A stretch of 33,474 bases of DNA, from the NCBI GenBank assembly GCA_041648175.1, contig JBAZPO010000027.1, positions 1 to 33,474 on the forward strand. Reading direction: 5' to 3'. The stretch is from Desulfobaccales bacterium. Its GTDB lineage: Bacteria > Desulfobacterota > Desulfobaccia > Desulfobaccales > 0-14-0-80-60-11. The notes beneath the pieces were generated by a model that searched no databases, was not told the DNA's origin, and saw only the letters and a list, made by a program, of their open reading frames with translations. The stretch's first letter is position 1; each line of letters starts with the position of its first letter. Made by a program: the position numbers and the translations under genes. Shown piece after piece: positions 6,081 through 14,890 of this stretch.

Positions 6081-8255
6081 CTATTCTGATTTCTTTCTCC
6101 CCTTTTTCCCCTCTTCGGCCTTTTCCCCTTCTTCCTCCTCCAGCACCAGGTTGACGTGGCGGCGGCGGATGTCCACGTGGGCAACTTTGACCCGGACCAG
6201 GTCGCCCAGGGCGAAGATGCGGTGAGTGCGCCGGCCGAAGAGACGCTGGTGGGATTCTTCATAACGGTAGTAGTCATTGGGCAGGTCCACCAGGCGCACC
6301 AGGCCTTCGGCAAAGATTTCCTCCAGGGCGACGAAAAACCCGAAGGCGTTGACCCCGGTGATGCGCCCCGTGAAGGCCTCACCCACCCGGTGGGCCAGGC
6401 AGCGCACCTGCATGCGGGACAGCATCTCCCGCTCCGCTTCGATGGCCGTCCGTTCCCGCCGGTTGAGATGTCCGGACTGGGTTTCCAGGTCTTCCAGGTC
6501 CACGGAAAACGGCGGTTTGCGCCCCGCCAGCCGGGCCAGGAGCAGCCGGTGCACCAGGAGATCGGGGTAGCGCCGGATGGGGGAGGTGAAGTGGGTGTAC
6601 CAGTCGGTGGCCAGGCCGTAATGCCCCAGGGCTTCCCCGGCGTAGCGGGCCTGCTTGAGCGAGCGCAGGAGCATCAACTGTACCATGGGGGCCAGGGGGG
6701 TCTGGCGGACTTTTTCCAGAAACTCCCGGAGGACCCGAGGATCGCGGTTGACCTCCTTGGGCAGATCAAACCCCAGACTCTTCAAGTACGTGCGGAACGC
6801 GGCCAGCTTGGCGGGGTCGGGGCTCTCGTGCACCCGAAAGATAGAGGGCTCCCCCAGGAAGGTGGCCACCGCTTCGTTGGCGGCGATCATGAACTCCTCG
6901 ATGAGCTGGTGGGACACCAGGTGATCCACCCGGCGCACGTCCACCGGCCAGCCCTTGTCGTCCATCACCACCTCGGCCTCGGGAATGCTCATCAAGAGGC
7001 TGCCCCGTTCGCCCCGGCGCTCCCGCAACCGGTCACAGAGGTCCATCATCTGGGTGAGCATCTTCACCACCGGCCGGTAGCGGCTCCGGAGTTGCCGGTC
7101 TTTGGCGACCACCAGGTCATCAACCAAGCGGTAGGTCAGGCGAAAATGGTTGCGGATGACACTCCTGGTAAAGTTGAAGTCCTTGATGCGGCCGCGGCGG
7201 TCGAAATGCATGATTACCGTCACCGCCAGGCGGTCTTCCTCAGGGATGAGGCTGCACACGTTGGTGGCCAGCTTGCCCGGCAGCATATGCACCGCCCGCT
7301 GCGGGAAGTAGACGCTGGTGCCCCGCTCCTGGGCCTCTTTATCCAGGGACGAGCCCGGGGTGACATAGTAGCTCACGTCGGCGATGGCTACATAGAGCGT
7401 GAAAGTACCGCCGGGCTTTTTCTCCAGATAGACGCCGTCGTCGAAATCCCGGGCGGTTTCGCCGTCGATGGTCACAAAAGGCAGGTGGCGCAGGTCCTCC
7501 CGGCCTTTCAGGGCCTTGGCCGACAGGTCGGGAACGAGCCGGTCCGCCTCGGCCAAGACTTCCGGCGGGAACTCGTCGGCCAGGCCGTGCTTCAAAATTA
7601 CCAGCCGGGTCTGGACCTCGGCGTCTTCCACATCGCCCAGAACTTCGGTGATCACTCCTTGGGGATTCAGGTGGCCCGTGGGATAGTGGGTCACCGCGGC
7701 CCGCACCACCTGGCCCTTCATCGCGCCATTGAGATGCTCCGGGTCGATCACCAGATTGAAGAGCAGGTGCTCGTCTTCGGGCTCCACAAAATAGGTGTCC
7801 CCGGCCTGGGACAACAGCCCCAACACTTCCGTGAGCCGGCGGGAGAGGATGCGGATCACCCGGCCTTCCCGGCGTCGGCCTCGGCTGCCCTCGATCCGCA
7901 CCACCACCTGGTCGCCATGCCAGGCTTCTTTCAGGTTTGCGGCAACCAGGTAGATGTCCTTGCCGCCGGATTCCGGAGCCACAAAGCCGAAGCCGTCCGG
8001 GTGGACGGAAAGTTCCCCCACCACCAGGTTCATCTTTTCGGCCAGACCGAAGCGGCCGCCTTTCAGGGAGACCAACTGCCCCCGCGCTACCAACTGGTCC
8101 ACCGACATGGCTGCGGCCTCGGCCTGGTCCTGACCGGCATTGAGCAGGCGGAGGAGTTCCTCCAGCAACAGCGGCCGGGCGGCTTCCTGGAAAGTCCGCA
8201 GGATGCGGTCTTCTATGGACCCGGGTCCTTTGCTGCGACGTCTTCGTTTGGTCAT
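6081..8255 (-). CDS. rnr: Ribonuclease R
   Basis: A 724-residue RNase II/R-family 3'-5' exoribonuclease that degrades structured RNA processively. Domains in order: an N-terminal winged-helix region rich in basic residues (starting MTKRRRRSKGPGS), two cold-shock domains (KGGRFGLAEK and VHPDGFGFV in the first ~170 residues), the RNB catalytic domain with TIDGETARDFDDGVYL carrying the metal-binding aspartates, SPIRRYPDLLVHR near its end, and a C-terminal S1 domain (GRITGVNAFGFFVALEE) ending in an E/K-rich tail. I take the ATG at 8255 (GAGG six bases before it) rather than an in-frame ATG at 8288 that adds eleven unrelated residues. It is convergent with meaB. Function is well supported. Confidence 0.95.
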   Translation of the reverse strand: MTKRRRRSKGPGSIEDRILRTFQEAARPLLLEELLRLLNAGQDQAEAAAMSVDQLVARGQLVSLKGGRFGLAEKMNLVVGELSVHPDGFGFVAPESGGKDIYLVAANLKEAWHGDQVVVRIEGSRGRRREGRVIRILSRRLTEVLGLLSQAGDTYFVEPEDEHLLFNLVIDPEHLNGAMKGQVVRAAVTHYPTGHLNPQGVITEVLGDVEDAEVQTRLVILKHGLADEFPPEVLAEADRLVPDLSAKALKGREDLRHLPFVTIDGETARDFDDGVYLEKKPGGTFTLYVAIADVSYYVTPGSSLDKEAQERGTSVYFPQRAVHMLPGKLATNVCSLIPEEDRLAVTVIMHFDRRGRIKDFNFTRSVIRNHFRLTYRLVDDLVVAKDRQLRSRYRPVVKMLTQMMDLCDRLRERRGERGSLLMSIPEAEVVMDDKGWPVDVRRVDHLVSHQLIEEFMIAANEAVATFLGEPSIFRVHESPDPAKLAAFRTYLKSLGFDLPKEVNRDPRVLREFLEKVRQTPLAPMVQLMLLRSLKQARYAGEALGHYGLATDWYTHFTSPIRRYPDLLVHRLLLARLAGRKPPFSVDLEDLETQSGHLNRRERTAIEAEREMLSRMQVRCLAHRVGEAFTGRITGVNAFGFFVALEEIFAEGLVRLVDLPNDYYRYEESHQRLFGRRTHRIFALGDLVRVKVAHVDIRRRHVNLVLEEEEGEKAEEGKKGRKKSE

Positions 8256-8343
8256 GGTCAACCTCGCTACTTGAGCCTTGAGGCACATAAGGGATTATGT
8301 GCCCAGATTGCAAAAATTATCGGCATATTGGCCTCATTATCCC

Positions 8344-8487
8344 TCATTCTCCTGATTTTACAGAGAAAAAAATAGTGCGCGGACTTACGGCACTCATTAA
8401 GCGTATCAGCCAGACCAGGATGGCCACCAGCCAACCGGCTTTGTTGACCAGTTCGCTTAAGGCGGAACCGAGGCGATTCCGTCCCAC
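8344..8487 (-). CDS. Possible 47-residue single-pass membrane peptide
   Basis: A short frame starting with GTG at 8487, preceded by AAGGAGG with a four-base gap. It encodes a basic N-terminus (MGRNRLGSALSELVNK), one hydrophobic helix (GWLVAILVWLIRL) and a polar tail. It lies 88 bases upstream of rnr on the same strand. The same DNA is also open in another frame at 8457-8645, which ends in a string rich in conserved-looking residues (HLGQFWFSIKEAGWDG), so this stretch may be a repeated intergenic element rather than a gene. I recognise no family. It is supported only by ribosome site, hydrophobic helix and position. Confidence 0.3.
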   Translation of the reverse strand: MGRNRLGSALSELVNKAGWLVAILVWLIRLMSAVSPRTIFFSVKSGE

Positions 8488-8829
8488 CCGGCCTCCTTGA
8501 TGGAAAACCAGAATTGGCCGAGGTGGGTGAGAATGGTGATATGCCGGTACCCACCGCCGCGACGGCCAGACCGCCGCGGATTGAAAATGTGCTGGTATCC
8601 TGCCGGCCTCATGTCAAAGATAATATCTTCGGCCCGCTTTGTCACTAAGCACCGCCAGAGACAGAATAAAATTCTCCCACCTAAAATAAAAAAATTTATG
8701 GATTTATATTCACCATGTTGATAAAAGAAAGCATGATTGGGATAGCGCTATTTTCTCATTAGTTTGAACGTTCAGGGTTCGGCCATACTACCTTTTCCAC
8801 TAAAGAGAAAAAGGTTGGAGGAAAATATT
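8488..8829. other. Gene-poor gap leading into an AT-rich segment
   Basis: About 340 bases with no gene I can support. The left part holds the palindrome-like CCGCCGCGACGGCCAGACCGCCGCGG near 8546-8580. From about 8660 the base composition turns sharply AT-rich and stays so to about 11490, marking the left edge of a probable acquired segment. No clear promoter for the methyltransferase gene stands out. Confidence 0.5.
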
Positions 8830-9789
8830 TTGATTAACATATCGACACTGAAAAACAGTAACATAATCTCTGATAAAGTTTGGAATATTTTGAGATGCCC
8901 ATTTTGTTTAGGTAATATACAAAAAAACGGTAGGTTATGTGAATGTCAACAATGCGGGGAGAATTATGAAATTTCCAAAGATGGACAGCCTGATCTTCGC
9001 CTAAAGAAGAATAAATCATATAACTTTAATATAGAAATTAACAACTCTTACGATACTACATATGATCTCCATATCAGTGAGAATTATTGGCTAATTCCAT
9101 TTTCACCTAATATGCGTCCAGAGGTAGATTTTAAGGGGGTAAGAATTCCTGCCAGGTTAAATATTGCCCAACTTAGTCACTTTCCGAAAGCAAAAACCAG
9201 AGGTGACTTAATGTTGAATCTTGGTTGTGGTGAAGGCATTCACCGAGAGGTCTGTGAACACGCAGGCTTTGAATATGTCGGAGTTGATATACGAGAACAG
9301 CAAGCCCATATACTCGGCGACGCTCACGCTCTGCCATTTGCTGATAATTCTTTTGACTTCGTTCTTGCAATAGCAACTTTGGAGCACCTCAGAAACCCTT
9401 TTATTGCGATAAGGGAAGCTCACCGCGTTTTGAAACCAGGAGCAACGCTCTTAGGCACTGTTGCATTTTTAGAACCGTTCCATGATTTAAGTTATTTTCA
9501 TCATAGCTATTATGGCCTTAATTATTTACTGCAAAATGCCGACTTTAAGATAAAAGCTATCGGTCCCGAGGGGGACTGGCCGGTTTTAAGGGCACTTGCC
9601 GAAATGATCCTCTTCCCGAAACTCCCCAAAAGTCTTTCCAACTTGTTAGTTGCCCCTATCCAGATTCTCCATAAATTATGGTGGAAAGCAGGCTCAAAAA
9701 TCGCTAAAACTGAAACCTCCCAGGAAAAATACCGTCTATTGGCAACAACGGGAAGCCTAACTTTTGTAGCAGAGAAAATATCTTATTAA
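8830..9789 (+). CDS. SAM-dependent methyltransferase with N-terminal zinc ribbon
   Basis: A 319-residue class I methyltransferase. The N-terminus has a Trm112-like zinc ribbon (C23, C26, C37/C39, C42), and the Rossmann core has motif I LNLGCGEG at about 129-136, an acidic GVDIREQ strand, DAHALPFADNSFD and a LEHLRNP segment, as in type 11 methyltransferases. I choose the TTG at 8830 because GGAGG lies eight bases before it; a longer form from a TTG at 8764 would bury that site. The DNA is much more AT-rich than the flanks and codon use is unlike neighbours. It precedes a membrane glycosyltransferase-like gene, so glycan or lipid modification is plausible; the substrate is unknown. Confidence 0.85.
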   Translation: MINISTLKNSNIISDKVWNILRCPFCLGNIQKNGRLCECQQCGENYEISKDGQPDLRLKKNKSYNFNIEINNSYDTTYDLHISENYWLIPFSPNMRPEVDFKGVRIPARLNIAQLSHFPKAKTRGDLMLNLGCGEGIHREVCEHAGFEYVGVDIREQQAHILGDAHALPFADNSFDFVLAIATLEHLRNPFIAIREAHRVLKPGATLLGTVAFLEPFHDLSYFHHSYYGLNYLLQNADFKIKAIGPEGDWPVLRALAEMILFPKLPKSLSNLLVAPIQILHKLWWKAGSKIAKTETSQEKYRLLATTGSLTFVAEKISY

Positions 9790-9939
9790 AATAATATGGA
9801 ACTATATAATGAATACGTCAAACCATAAATCAATATGTTTGTTATCTATAGAGGATTCTGCGGTTTTTTGTGGAACTTTTGGGCCAAAAATTAAAGTAAC
9901 GCAGATTTGCATCGTAAGAATGCCATCGGAGATTTTGAC

Positions 9940-11487
9940 ATGCCCGTAAGGTCTCCCTTACATGTAATATTGACAGGCCTGCTGGTATTGATAGGAACAT
10001 TTTTAATATTTTATATTACCAGACAGGGAATTGGAATATCCCCTGATTCATTGACCTATATTTGTAGCGCTAATAATTTATTCAATGGTAAAGGGTTATG
10101 CACGCTATCAGCCGAAGGCGATTTAATAACCATGACCCATTATCCTCCGTTTTATCCTGCGTTAATAGCGTTTGGTCAATTTATGGGGTTGGATGCTTTA
10201 ACTTTTTGCAAAGCTTTAAATATCATTATTTTCGGATTAAACATTATATTATTCGGACTGATACTTTATAAATCAACTGAAGGCAACGTTTGGGCATCAT
10301 TTTTGGGTTCGCTTTTCCTCATAGTCTCGTACGATATAGTTAGAATTCATCTTTGTGCAATGACCGATCCAATATTTATATTCTTTGCCCTCAGCGGTTT
10401 TTATACATTAACTCTTTATATTGATTATGAGTCTAATTCTTATTTGATCATCTCATCTTTATTAATATCGTGTGCATTGCTCGCAAGGTATGTGGGGCTC
10501 TCTTTAATAATAACGGCAATCGTAGCAATAGCAATTTTGACCAAGAAGAATCTAAAAGATAAAATTTATGATTGCCTAATATTTGTTATTATAAGCGCAA
10601 CACCATTATCTCTATGGTTAATAAGAAATATCTATTTGACCGGTAATCCTTTCAATCGGTCTTTTGGGTATCGTGATATTTCAATAAGCAGTATTCCACA
10701 CGCTTTAAATAATATATTAGCCAATATTACTTCATTAACATTATTAATTCATTTATCATTTATGTTGACATTAATATTATTAAGTATATTCATTTATTTA
10801 TTGTTAACCAAATATGACAAACTTAACGAAAAAAGTTTTTATAAATTTAGAACAATGCCAATTGTAATGATTTTGTTTACTTTAATTTATTTATTATTTG
10901 TAATATTTTCTCTATTCTTTTTTGACAGCGCTATCTATATAGGATATCGAATACTTTCACCTATTATCATATCGACAATTTTCTTAACAATATATTGTTT
11001 AAGTAAATGCGTAGACAACAAGAAGCTCATAGCGATTTGTAGTATTTTAATATTAGTGCAAATATTTAGATTTGATGTAAATAGAATTTATGGAAGAGAA
11101 TTAGTATTTTCGGGATCTCAGTGGAAAAAATCCGATATTATTAATAAAGTTAAGATGTTGCCTGAGCACATCTTGATATATTCCAATGGATATGATGCGA
11201 TATATTTTTTGACTGGAAAAATAGCATTCAGTACCCCTGAAGAATTGATTGATGATAAAAACGAAATTAATGTAAATAAAGATTCGCAACTTGAGTCAAT
11301 TGCAAATCAATTTGATAGCAAAGGAGCTATTCTTGTTTGGTTTAATAACATTGATTGGAGGGGTTATCTAGTATCTAAAGATGACCTAATAAGCAAATTA
11401 AATTTGGTGAAGCTCTATCAAGGAGGAGATGGTGCAATATATACGACCAAAAATTATTTAAATGAATTTAATGGTAAATCCAAATAA
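9940..11487 (+). CDS. Polytopic GT39/ArnT-like membrane glycosyltransferase
   Basis: A 515-residue integral membrane protein with about a dozen hydrophobic segments. The first periplasmic loop after helix 1 contains ISPDSLTY, with the acidic residue typical of lipid-linked-sugar-dependent GT-C enzymes (GT39, PMT, ArnT), and MTHYPPFYPALIAFGQFMG follows as in that family. Such enzymes move a sugar from a polyprenyl carrier to a protein or lipid outside the inner membrane. The C-terminal ~120 residues are soluble and without a family I know. The ATG at 9940 has GGAG eight bases upstream; a TTG at 9907 is the alternative. It is very AT-rich, like the preceding methyltransferase gene. The GT-C class is likely; activity is unproven. 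Confidence 0.75.
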   Translation: MPVRSPLHVILTGLLVLIGTFLIFYITRQGIGISPDSLTYICSANNLFNGKGLCTLSAEGDLITMTHYPPFYPALIAFGQFMGLDALTFCKALNIIIFGLNIILFGLILYKSTEGNVWASFLGSLFLIVSYDIVRIHLCAMTDPIFIFFALSGFYTLTLYIDYESNSYLIISSLLISCALLARYVGLSLIITAIVAIAILTKKNLKDKIYDCLIFVIISATPLSLWLIRNIYLTGNPFNRSFGYRDISISSIPHALNNILANITSLTLLIHLSFMLTLILLSIFIYLLLTKYDKLNEKSFYKFRTMPIVMILFTLIYLLFVIFSLFFFDSAIYIGYRILSPIIISTIFLTIYCLSKCVDNKKLIAICSILILVQIFRFDVNRIYGRELVFSGSQWKKSDIINKVKMLPEHILIYSNGYDAIYFLTGKIAFSTPEELIDDKNEINVNKDSQLESIANQFDSKGAILVWFNNIDWRGYLVSKDDLISKLNLVKLYQGGDGAIYTTKNYLNEFNGKSK

Positions 11488-11599
11488 TTAATTGAGGGTT
11501 TAATCCTTCCTGACACCTTCTTTGAAACTCATCTCACGATTCCGTAAATGACATCGTCCTTCAAGCCTTAGCGGATACTCTAAATCAGTGATCCTAATG

Positions 11600-11618
11600 C
11601 ATGGTGATCAACACCATG
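11600..11618. other. Short perfect hairpin after the AT-rich genes
   Basis: CATGGTG, ATCAA, CACCATG, then AAAGGTTTTTAT. It could be a weak terminator for the AT-rich pair, but the T-run starts five bases after the stem, so the call is tentative. It lies where base composition returns to that of the rest of the window. Confidence 0.35.
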
Positions 11619-11664
11619 AAAGGTTTTTATGCGGCTCATAACGTCACTCCATGGGCTCGTCTTA

Positions 11665-12327
11665 TCAGTCGCCCGAGTAACGGACCAGCCAAGCCAGGGT
11701 AACCAGCAGCCAGCTTATTTCGTTGGCGAACTCGCTCATGGCCGCCCCTTTGCGGTTCCGATCCCAGCCGGCCTCGGCGATGGCAAAGCCTAAGAGAGCC
11801 AGCCGGATAAGGATGGAAAAATTGCTGGCGAGCAAGGCCGGGCCAGCCAAGCCCTGGCCGCCCTCCTGTAAGATAGTGTAGGCTAAGGTGATTTGGGGTA
11901 TGCCGATAAATATAATCCCGGAGTAACCGTGTACTATAGGGTCGCTAAGGCCGCGGCCCCGGCGGCGCCCCCAGAGGACGGTGGCAATGAGACCGGCCCC
12001 CACAATAAGGGCGGTGAGGGTATCGGCAGCTCCCCAAATGTCCGTGCCCTTTATCAACAGTATGGCCAGGTCCGAGGCGATGATCACCGTCCAAAGGGCA
12101 TAACAGGTGACGGCCTGGAGGGTCACCCGGCTGGGGCGGCTGACGTGGGCCCGGATGGTCAAGGCCAGGTTGATCAGCAGGAATGCCAGCCAGCTGGCGA
12201 GCCAGAAGCTGGGAATGCCCTGGGAGGTTTTGAGCAGGCGCAGGAATTCACTGCCACCGAAAACCAGGGCCAGGCCGATTTGGGCAAGGAACAAGATATC
12301 GGCGGTTGCTTTTTTGCTTATGAACAT
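11665..12327 (-). CDS. Six-to-seven-helix membrane protein of unknown function
   Basis: A 220-residue membrane protein with hydrophobic stretches near residues 10-28, 42-62, 73-94, 102-123, 137-155 and 163-185 and a last one near 202-216. Charged residues are few and lie in short loops (WGRRRGRGLSD near 120). I recognise no family and see no catalytic motif. The ATG at 12327 lacks a clear ribosome site, and no better start is visible. It is GC-rich, unlike the genes just to its left. It is divergent from hisD, with about 200 bases between them, so it is probably a single-gene unit. Coding potential is supported by length, helix pattern and consistent third-position GC. Confidence 0.65.
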   Translation of the reverse strand: MFISKKATADILFLAQIGLALVFGGSEFLRLLKTSQGIPSFWLASWLAFLLINLALTIRAHVSRPSRVTLQAVTCYALWTVIIASDLAILLIKGTDIWGAADTLTALIVGAGLIATVLWGRRRGRGLSDPIVHGYSGIIFIGIPQITLAYTILQEGGQGLAGPALLASNFSILIRLALLGFAIAEAGWDRNRKGAAMSEFANEISWLLVTLAWLVRYSGD

Positions 12328-12403
12328 CGGGGTTTTTCCGGTTTGGGTTCTTTCCCTGTAAAAGTGATCCTGATTTGGGTCCGGGCACTAGGGACCGCAC
12401 AGA

Positions 12404-12423
12404 GGCGGGCGGGGACGCCCGCC
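12404..12423. repeat. GC-rich hairpin upstream of hisD
   Basis: GGCGGGCG, GGGA, CGCCCGCC: a perfect 8-bp stem with a 4-base loop in the divergent intergenic region. It resembles the other G/C-rich palindromes scattered through the window and has no T-run. Confidence 0.6.
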
Positions 12424-12531
12424 CTACCGGCGCGGAGCCGCGGAGATGCTTTTAGATTTGTGCTTCGCTGCACAATCTTATATACTTTTTTGTGGCATAA
12501 ACCAATTTTGTGGAAAAGGCGGAATCTGCGA

Positions 12532-13833
12532 GTGGCAGATTTGCAGGTAGAATCACTCACCGATCTTGCTCCGGCGCGGCGGCAAGCCATCCTGTTCCGC
12601 TCCCAGGTGGATGTGAGCGCGGTGCTGGAAGTCGTATCGCCTATTCTCGCGGCCTTGCGCAAAAACGGCGACGCCGAATCCTTGCGGCAGCACGGGCAGT
12701 TTAAGGCCGGCATCTCTTCCGCTGACTTAGAGGCCACGCCTAAGGAAATCGAAGCCGCGTATCGGAGCCTGGATCCTAAAGTCCTGACGGCGCTCAAGAC
12801 CGCGGCCGCCAATATTGAAAAATTTCATCAGGCCCAGAAAGAACGGGAGATGTGGGCCCTGGAGGTCAAGCCCGGCATCCTGGCAGGAAGGCTGACCCGG
12901 CCTCTGGCCCGGGTGGGCTGTTATATCCCCGGAGGCCTGGCCTCGTACCCATCGAGTGCCTTGATGAACATTATTCCCGCTAAAGTGGCAGGCGTGGCCG
13001 AAATCGTGGCCGCCACCCCGCCCGGCCCGGAGATGGCGGTGAACCCCGCCACCCTGGTGGCCGCGCACCTGGCGGGGGCAAGCCGCCTCTTTAAGATCGG
13101 CGGCCCCTGGGCCATCGGCTCTTTGGCTTACGGGACTGAACTGGTTCCCCGGGTGGACAAGATCGTGGGACCGGGTAATAAGTACGTCACCGCGGCCAAG
13201 CTCTTGGTCTTCGGACAGGTGGACATCGATTCCCCCGCTGGCCCCAGCGAAGCCCTGATTCTGGCGGATGAAACCGCTGAGGCGCGGTTTGTGGCGCTGG
13301 ATTTCCTCTCCCAGGTGGAGCACGACCCTGAGGCCGCAGCGGTGTTGGTGACGACCTCTGAACGTCTCGCCAGTCAAGTTGTGGAGATCATTACGCAGGA
13401 ATTGCCCCACCTGCCCCGTCGGGAGATCATCGAGGCTGCCCTGTCCAAGTACTCCGCGGTGCTGGTGGCTCCCTCCCTGGAGGCGGCGTTGGAGTTTGCC
13501 AACCTCTATGCCCCGGAACATCTTCAGGTCGTCACCCGGGACCCCTTTGTCCTGTTGCCCCGCATTCAACACGCCGGCTCTATCTTCCTGGGGCCGTATG
13601 CCCCGGTGCCGGTGGGCGACTACGCCTCTGGGACGAATCACGTGCTGCCCACGGGGGGTTGCGCCCGGATGTTCTCCGGTTTGAGTGTGGACGACTTTAT
13701 CAAGAAACCCACCTTTCAGCACTTCACCCGGGAGGCGCTGGAGGGACTCAAAGATACGGTCATTACTTTAGCCGAGCACGAGGGGCTTTTTCTGCACGCC
13801 CGGGCCGTAGCCGAAAGGTTTCGTAATGCGTAG
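12532..13833 (+). CDS. hisD: Histidinol dehydrogenase
   Basis: A 433-residue zinc enzyme catalysing the last two steps of histidine synthesis, L-histidinol to L-histidine with two NAD. Key residues of the family are all present: zinc ligands Q261 and H264 (SQVEHDPEA), D363 (VGDYASGTNH) and H422 (FLHARAVAER), and the catalytic pair E329-H330 in YAPEHLQV. These are offset by +2 or +3 from the E. coli numbers I recall. GCYIPGGLASYPS and the VGPGNKYV loop are also diagnostic. I take the GTG at 12532, which has GGCGG eight bases before it; the open frame runs much further upstream through unrelated sequence antisense to the membrane-protein gene. No other his genes are in the window. Confidence 0.95.
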   Translation: MADLQVESLTDLAPARRQAILFRSQVDVSAVLEVVSPILAALRKNGDAESLRQHGQFKAGISSADLEATPKEIEAAYRSLDPKVLTALKTAAANIEKFHQAQKEREMWALEVKPGILAGRLTRPLARVGCYIPGGLASYPSSALMNIIPAKVAGVAEIVAATPPGPEMAVNPATLVAAHLAGASRLFKIGGPWAIGSLAYGTELVPRVDKIVGPGNKYVTAAKLLVFGQVDIDSPAGPSEALILADETAEARFVALDFLSQVEHDPEAAAVLVTTSERLASQVVEIITQELPHLPRREIIEAALSKYSAVLVAPSLEAALEFANLYAPEHLQVVTRDPFVLLPRIQHAGSIFLGPYAPVPVGDYASGTNHVLPTGGCARMFSGLSVDDFIKKPTFQHFTREALEGLKDTVITLAEHEGLFLHARAVAERFRNA

Positions 13834-13942
13834 CCGTTCAATAAAGGTGCTGGAAAACGCCTTGCTGATCCCGATGCCACCCGCTTCGGAATGCGGGGAG
13901 AAGTGATCCCCTGAAATTATGCCCAGATCAGGACCATAAGCC

Positions 13943-14770
13943 ATGCCGACGCCTAAAGTCCCCACAGTCATCCTGCCCTTAGCCGAAATCGCCGACGTCC
14001 AGAATCATGTCAGCCCCCACACCATCGACATCGACAAGGTGGGGGTCAAGAACATCTCATACCCCATCATGGTGCTGGACAAGTTCAACGGCACCCAGAA
14101 CACGGTGGCCCGCATCAACATGTACGTCAACCTGCCCCACCGGCACAAGGGCACCCACATGAGCCGGTTCATCGAGATCTTGAGCGAACACCGCCGGGAC
14201 GTCAGCCTCAAGAAGATCGGCCCCATCCTGGAGGAGACCCGGCGGCGCCTCCACGCCCAATCGGCCCACATCGAGATGAGTTTTCCCTATTTCATCGACA
14301 AGGAGGCGCCGGTCACCAAGGCCAGGGGGTTGATGGAATATATCTGCAACTTCAAGGGTTCTTTGGATGAGGACGGCGTCCTGGACCTGGTGGTGGGCAT
14401 CACCGTGCCCATTACTACGCTTTGTCCCTGCTCCAAGGAGATCAGCCAGGCGGGGGCGCATAATCAGCGGGGCGAGGTGCGGGTCCAGGTGCGCTATAAG
14501 AAGTTCTTCTGGATTGAAGACCTGATTCGACTGGTGGAGGAATCGGCCTCCTGCGAGGTCTATGCGCTGTTGAAACGCCAGGACGAGAAATTTGTCACCG
14601 AAAAAGCCTACAGCAATCCCATGTTTGTCGAGGATGTGGTCCGGGAGATCGCGCATCACCTGAGCCATGATGACAACTTCTCCTGGTACGCGGTGGAGTC
14701 GGAAAACTTTGAATCCATCCACAACCATTCCGCCTACGCCTACATCGAGTCCCAACCACCTGAGGCTTGA
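13943..14770 (+). CDS. folE2: GTP cyclohydrolase I type 2
   Basis: A 275-residue FolE2 (COG1469) enzyme that converts GTP to 7,8-dihydroneopterin triphosphate, the entry step of tetrahydrofolate and of queuosine-type pathways. It belongs to the tunnelling-fold family unrelated to FolE, with looser metal dependence. The diagnostic TTLCPCSKEIS places the conserved cysteines at C161 and C163, followed by H173 in GAHNQRGEVR. LPHRHKGTHMSRF near residue 64 and a late VESENFESIHNHSAY segment also match. The ATG at 13943 has only a weak AGGA site. It follows hisD by 109 bases on the same strand and may share its transcript. I see no Zur-like operator in front of it. Confidence 0.94.
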   Translation: MPTPKVPTVILPLAEIADVQNHVSPHTIDIDKVGVKNISYPIMVLDKFNGTQNTVARINMYVNLPHRHKGTHMSRFIEILSEHRRDVSLKKIGPILEETRRRLHAQSAHIEMSFPYFIDKEAPVTKARGLMEYICNFKGSLDEDGVLDLVVGITVPITTLCPCSKEISQAGAHNQRGEVRVQVRYKKFFWIEDLIRLVEESASCEVYALLKRQDEKFVTEKAYSNPMFVEDVVREIAHHLSHDDNFSWYAVESENFESIHNHSAYAYIESQPPEA

Positions 14771-14816
14771 TCCGGCCCCAGCTGCTTCTAGCGAATTCTG
14801 GAGATGCTCTAAAACC

Positions 14817-14853
14817 AAAATCCCCCCTAACCCCCCTTTGGCAAAGGGGGGAA
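14817..14853. repeat. C-run/G-run palindrome, family copy 5
   Basis: AAAATCCCCCCTAACCCCCC, TTTGGCAAA, GGGGGGAA between folE2 and the YkgJ-type gene. It has the same layout as the copies at 1111 and 5986. As RNA it would fold into a strong hairpin and might limit read-through from folE2. Confidence 0.75.
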
Positions 14854-14890
14854 CTATAAGGAAAATTTCTGGCCCCGGAGGTAGTCAGTT

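Noticed and set aside
6156..8375. A 739-codon open frame on the plus strand opposite rnr
   Set aside because: It is antisense to a fully recognisable RNase R. Its translation is rich in H, G, Q and P as expected for the complement of a GC-rich gene and shows no domain.
9809..9949. A 46-codon frame between the two AT-rich genes
   Set aside because: No ribosome site, AT-rich DNA in which short frames are common, and a 10-base overlap with the start of the following gene. Nothing recognisable in the product.
11893..12531. A 213-codon N-terminal extension of hisD
   Set aside because: It runs antisense to the membrane-protein gene and through the divergent intergenic region, has no match to HisD, and would make the enzyme far longer than the family norm of about 430 residues.
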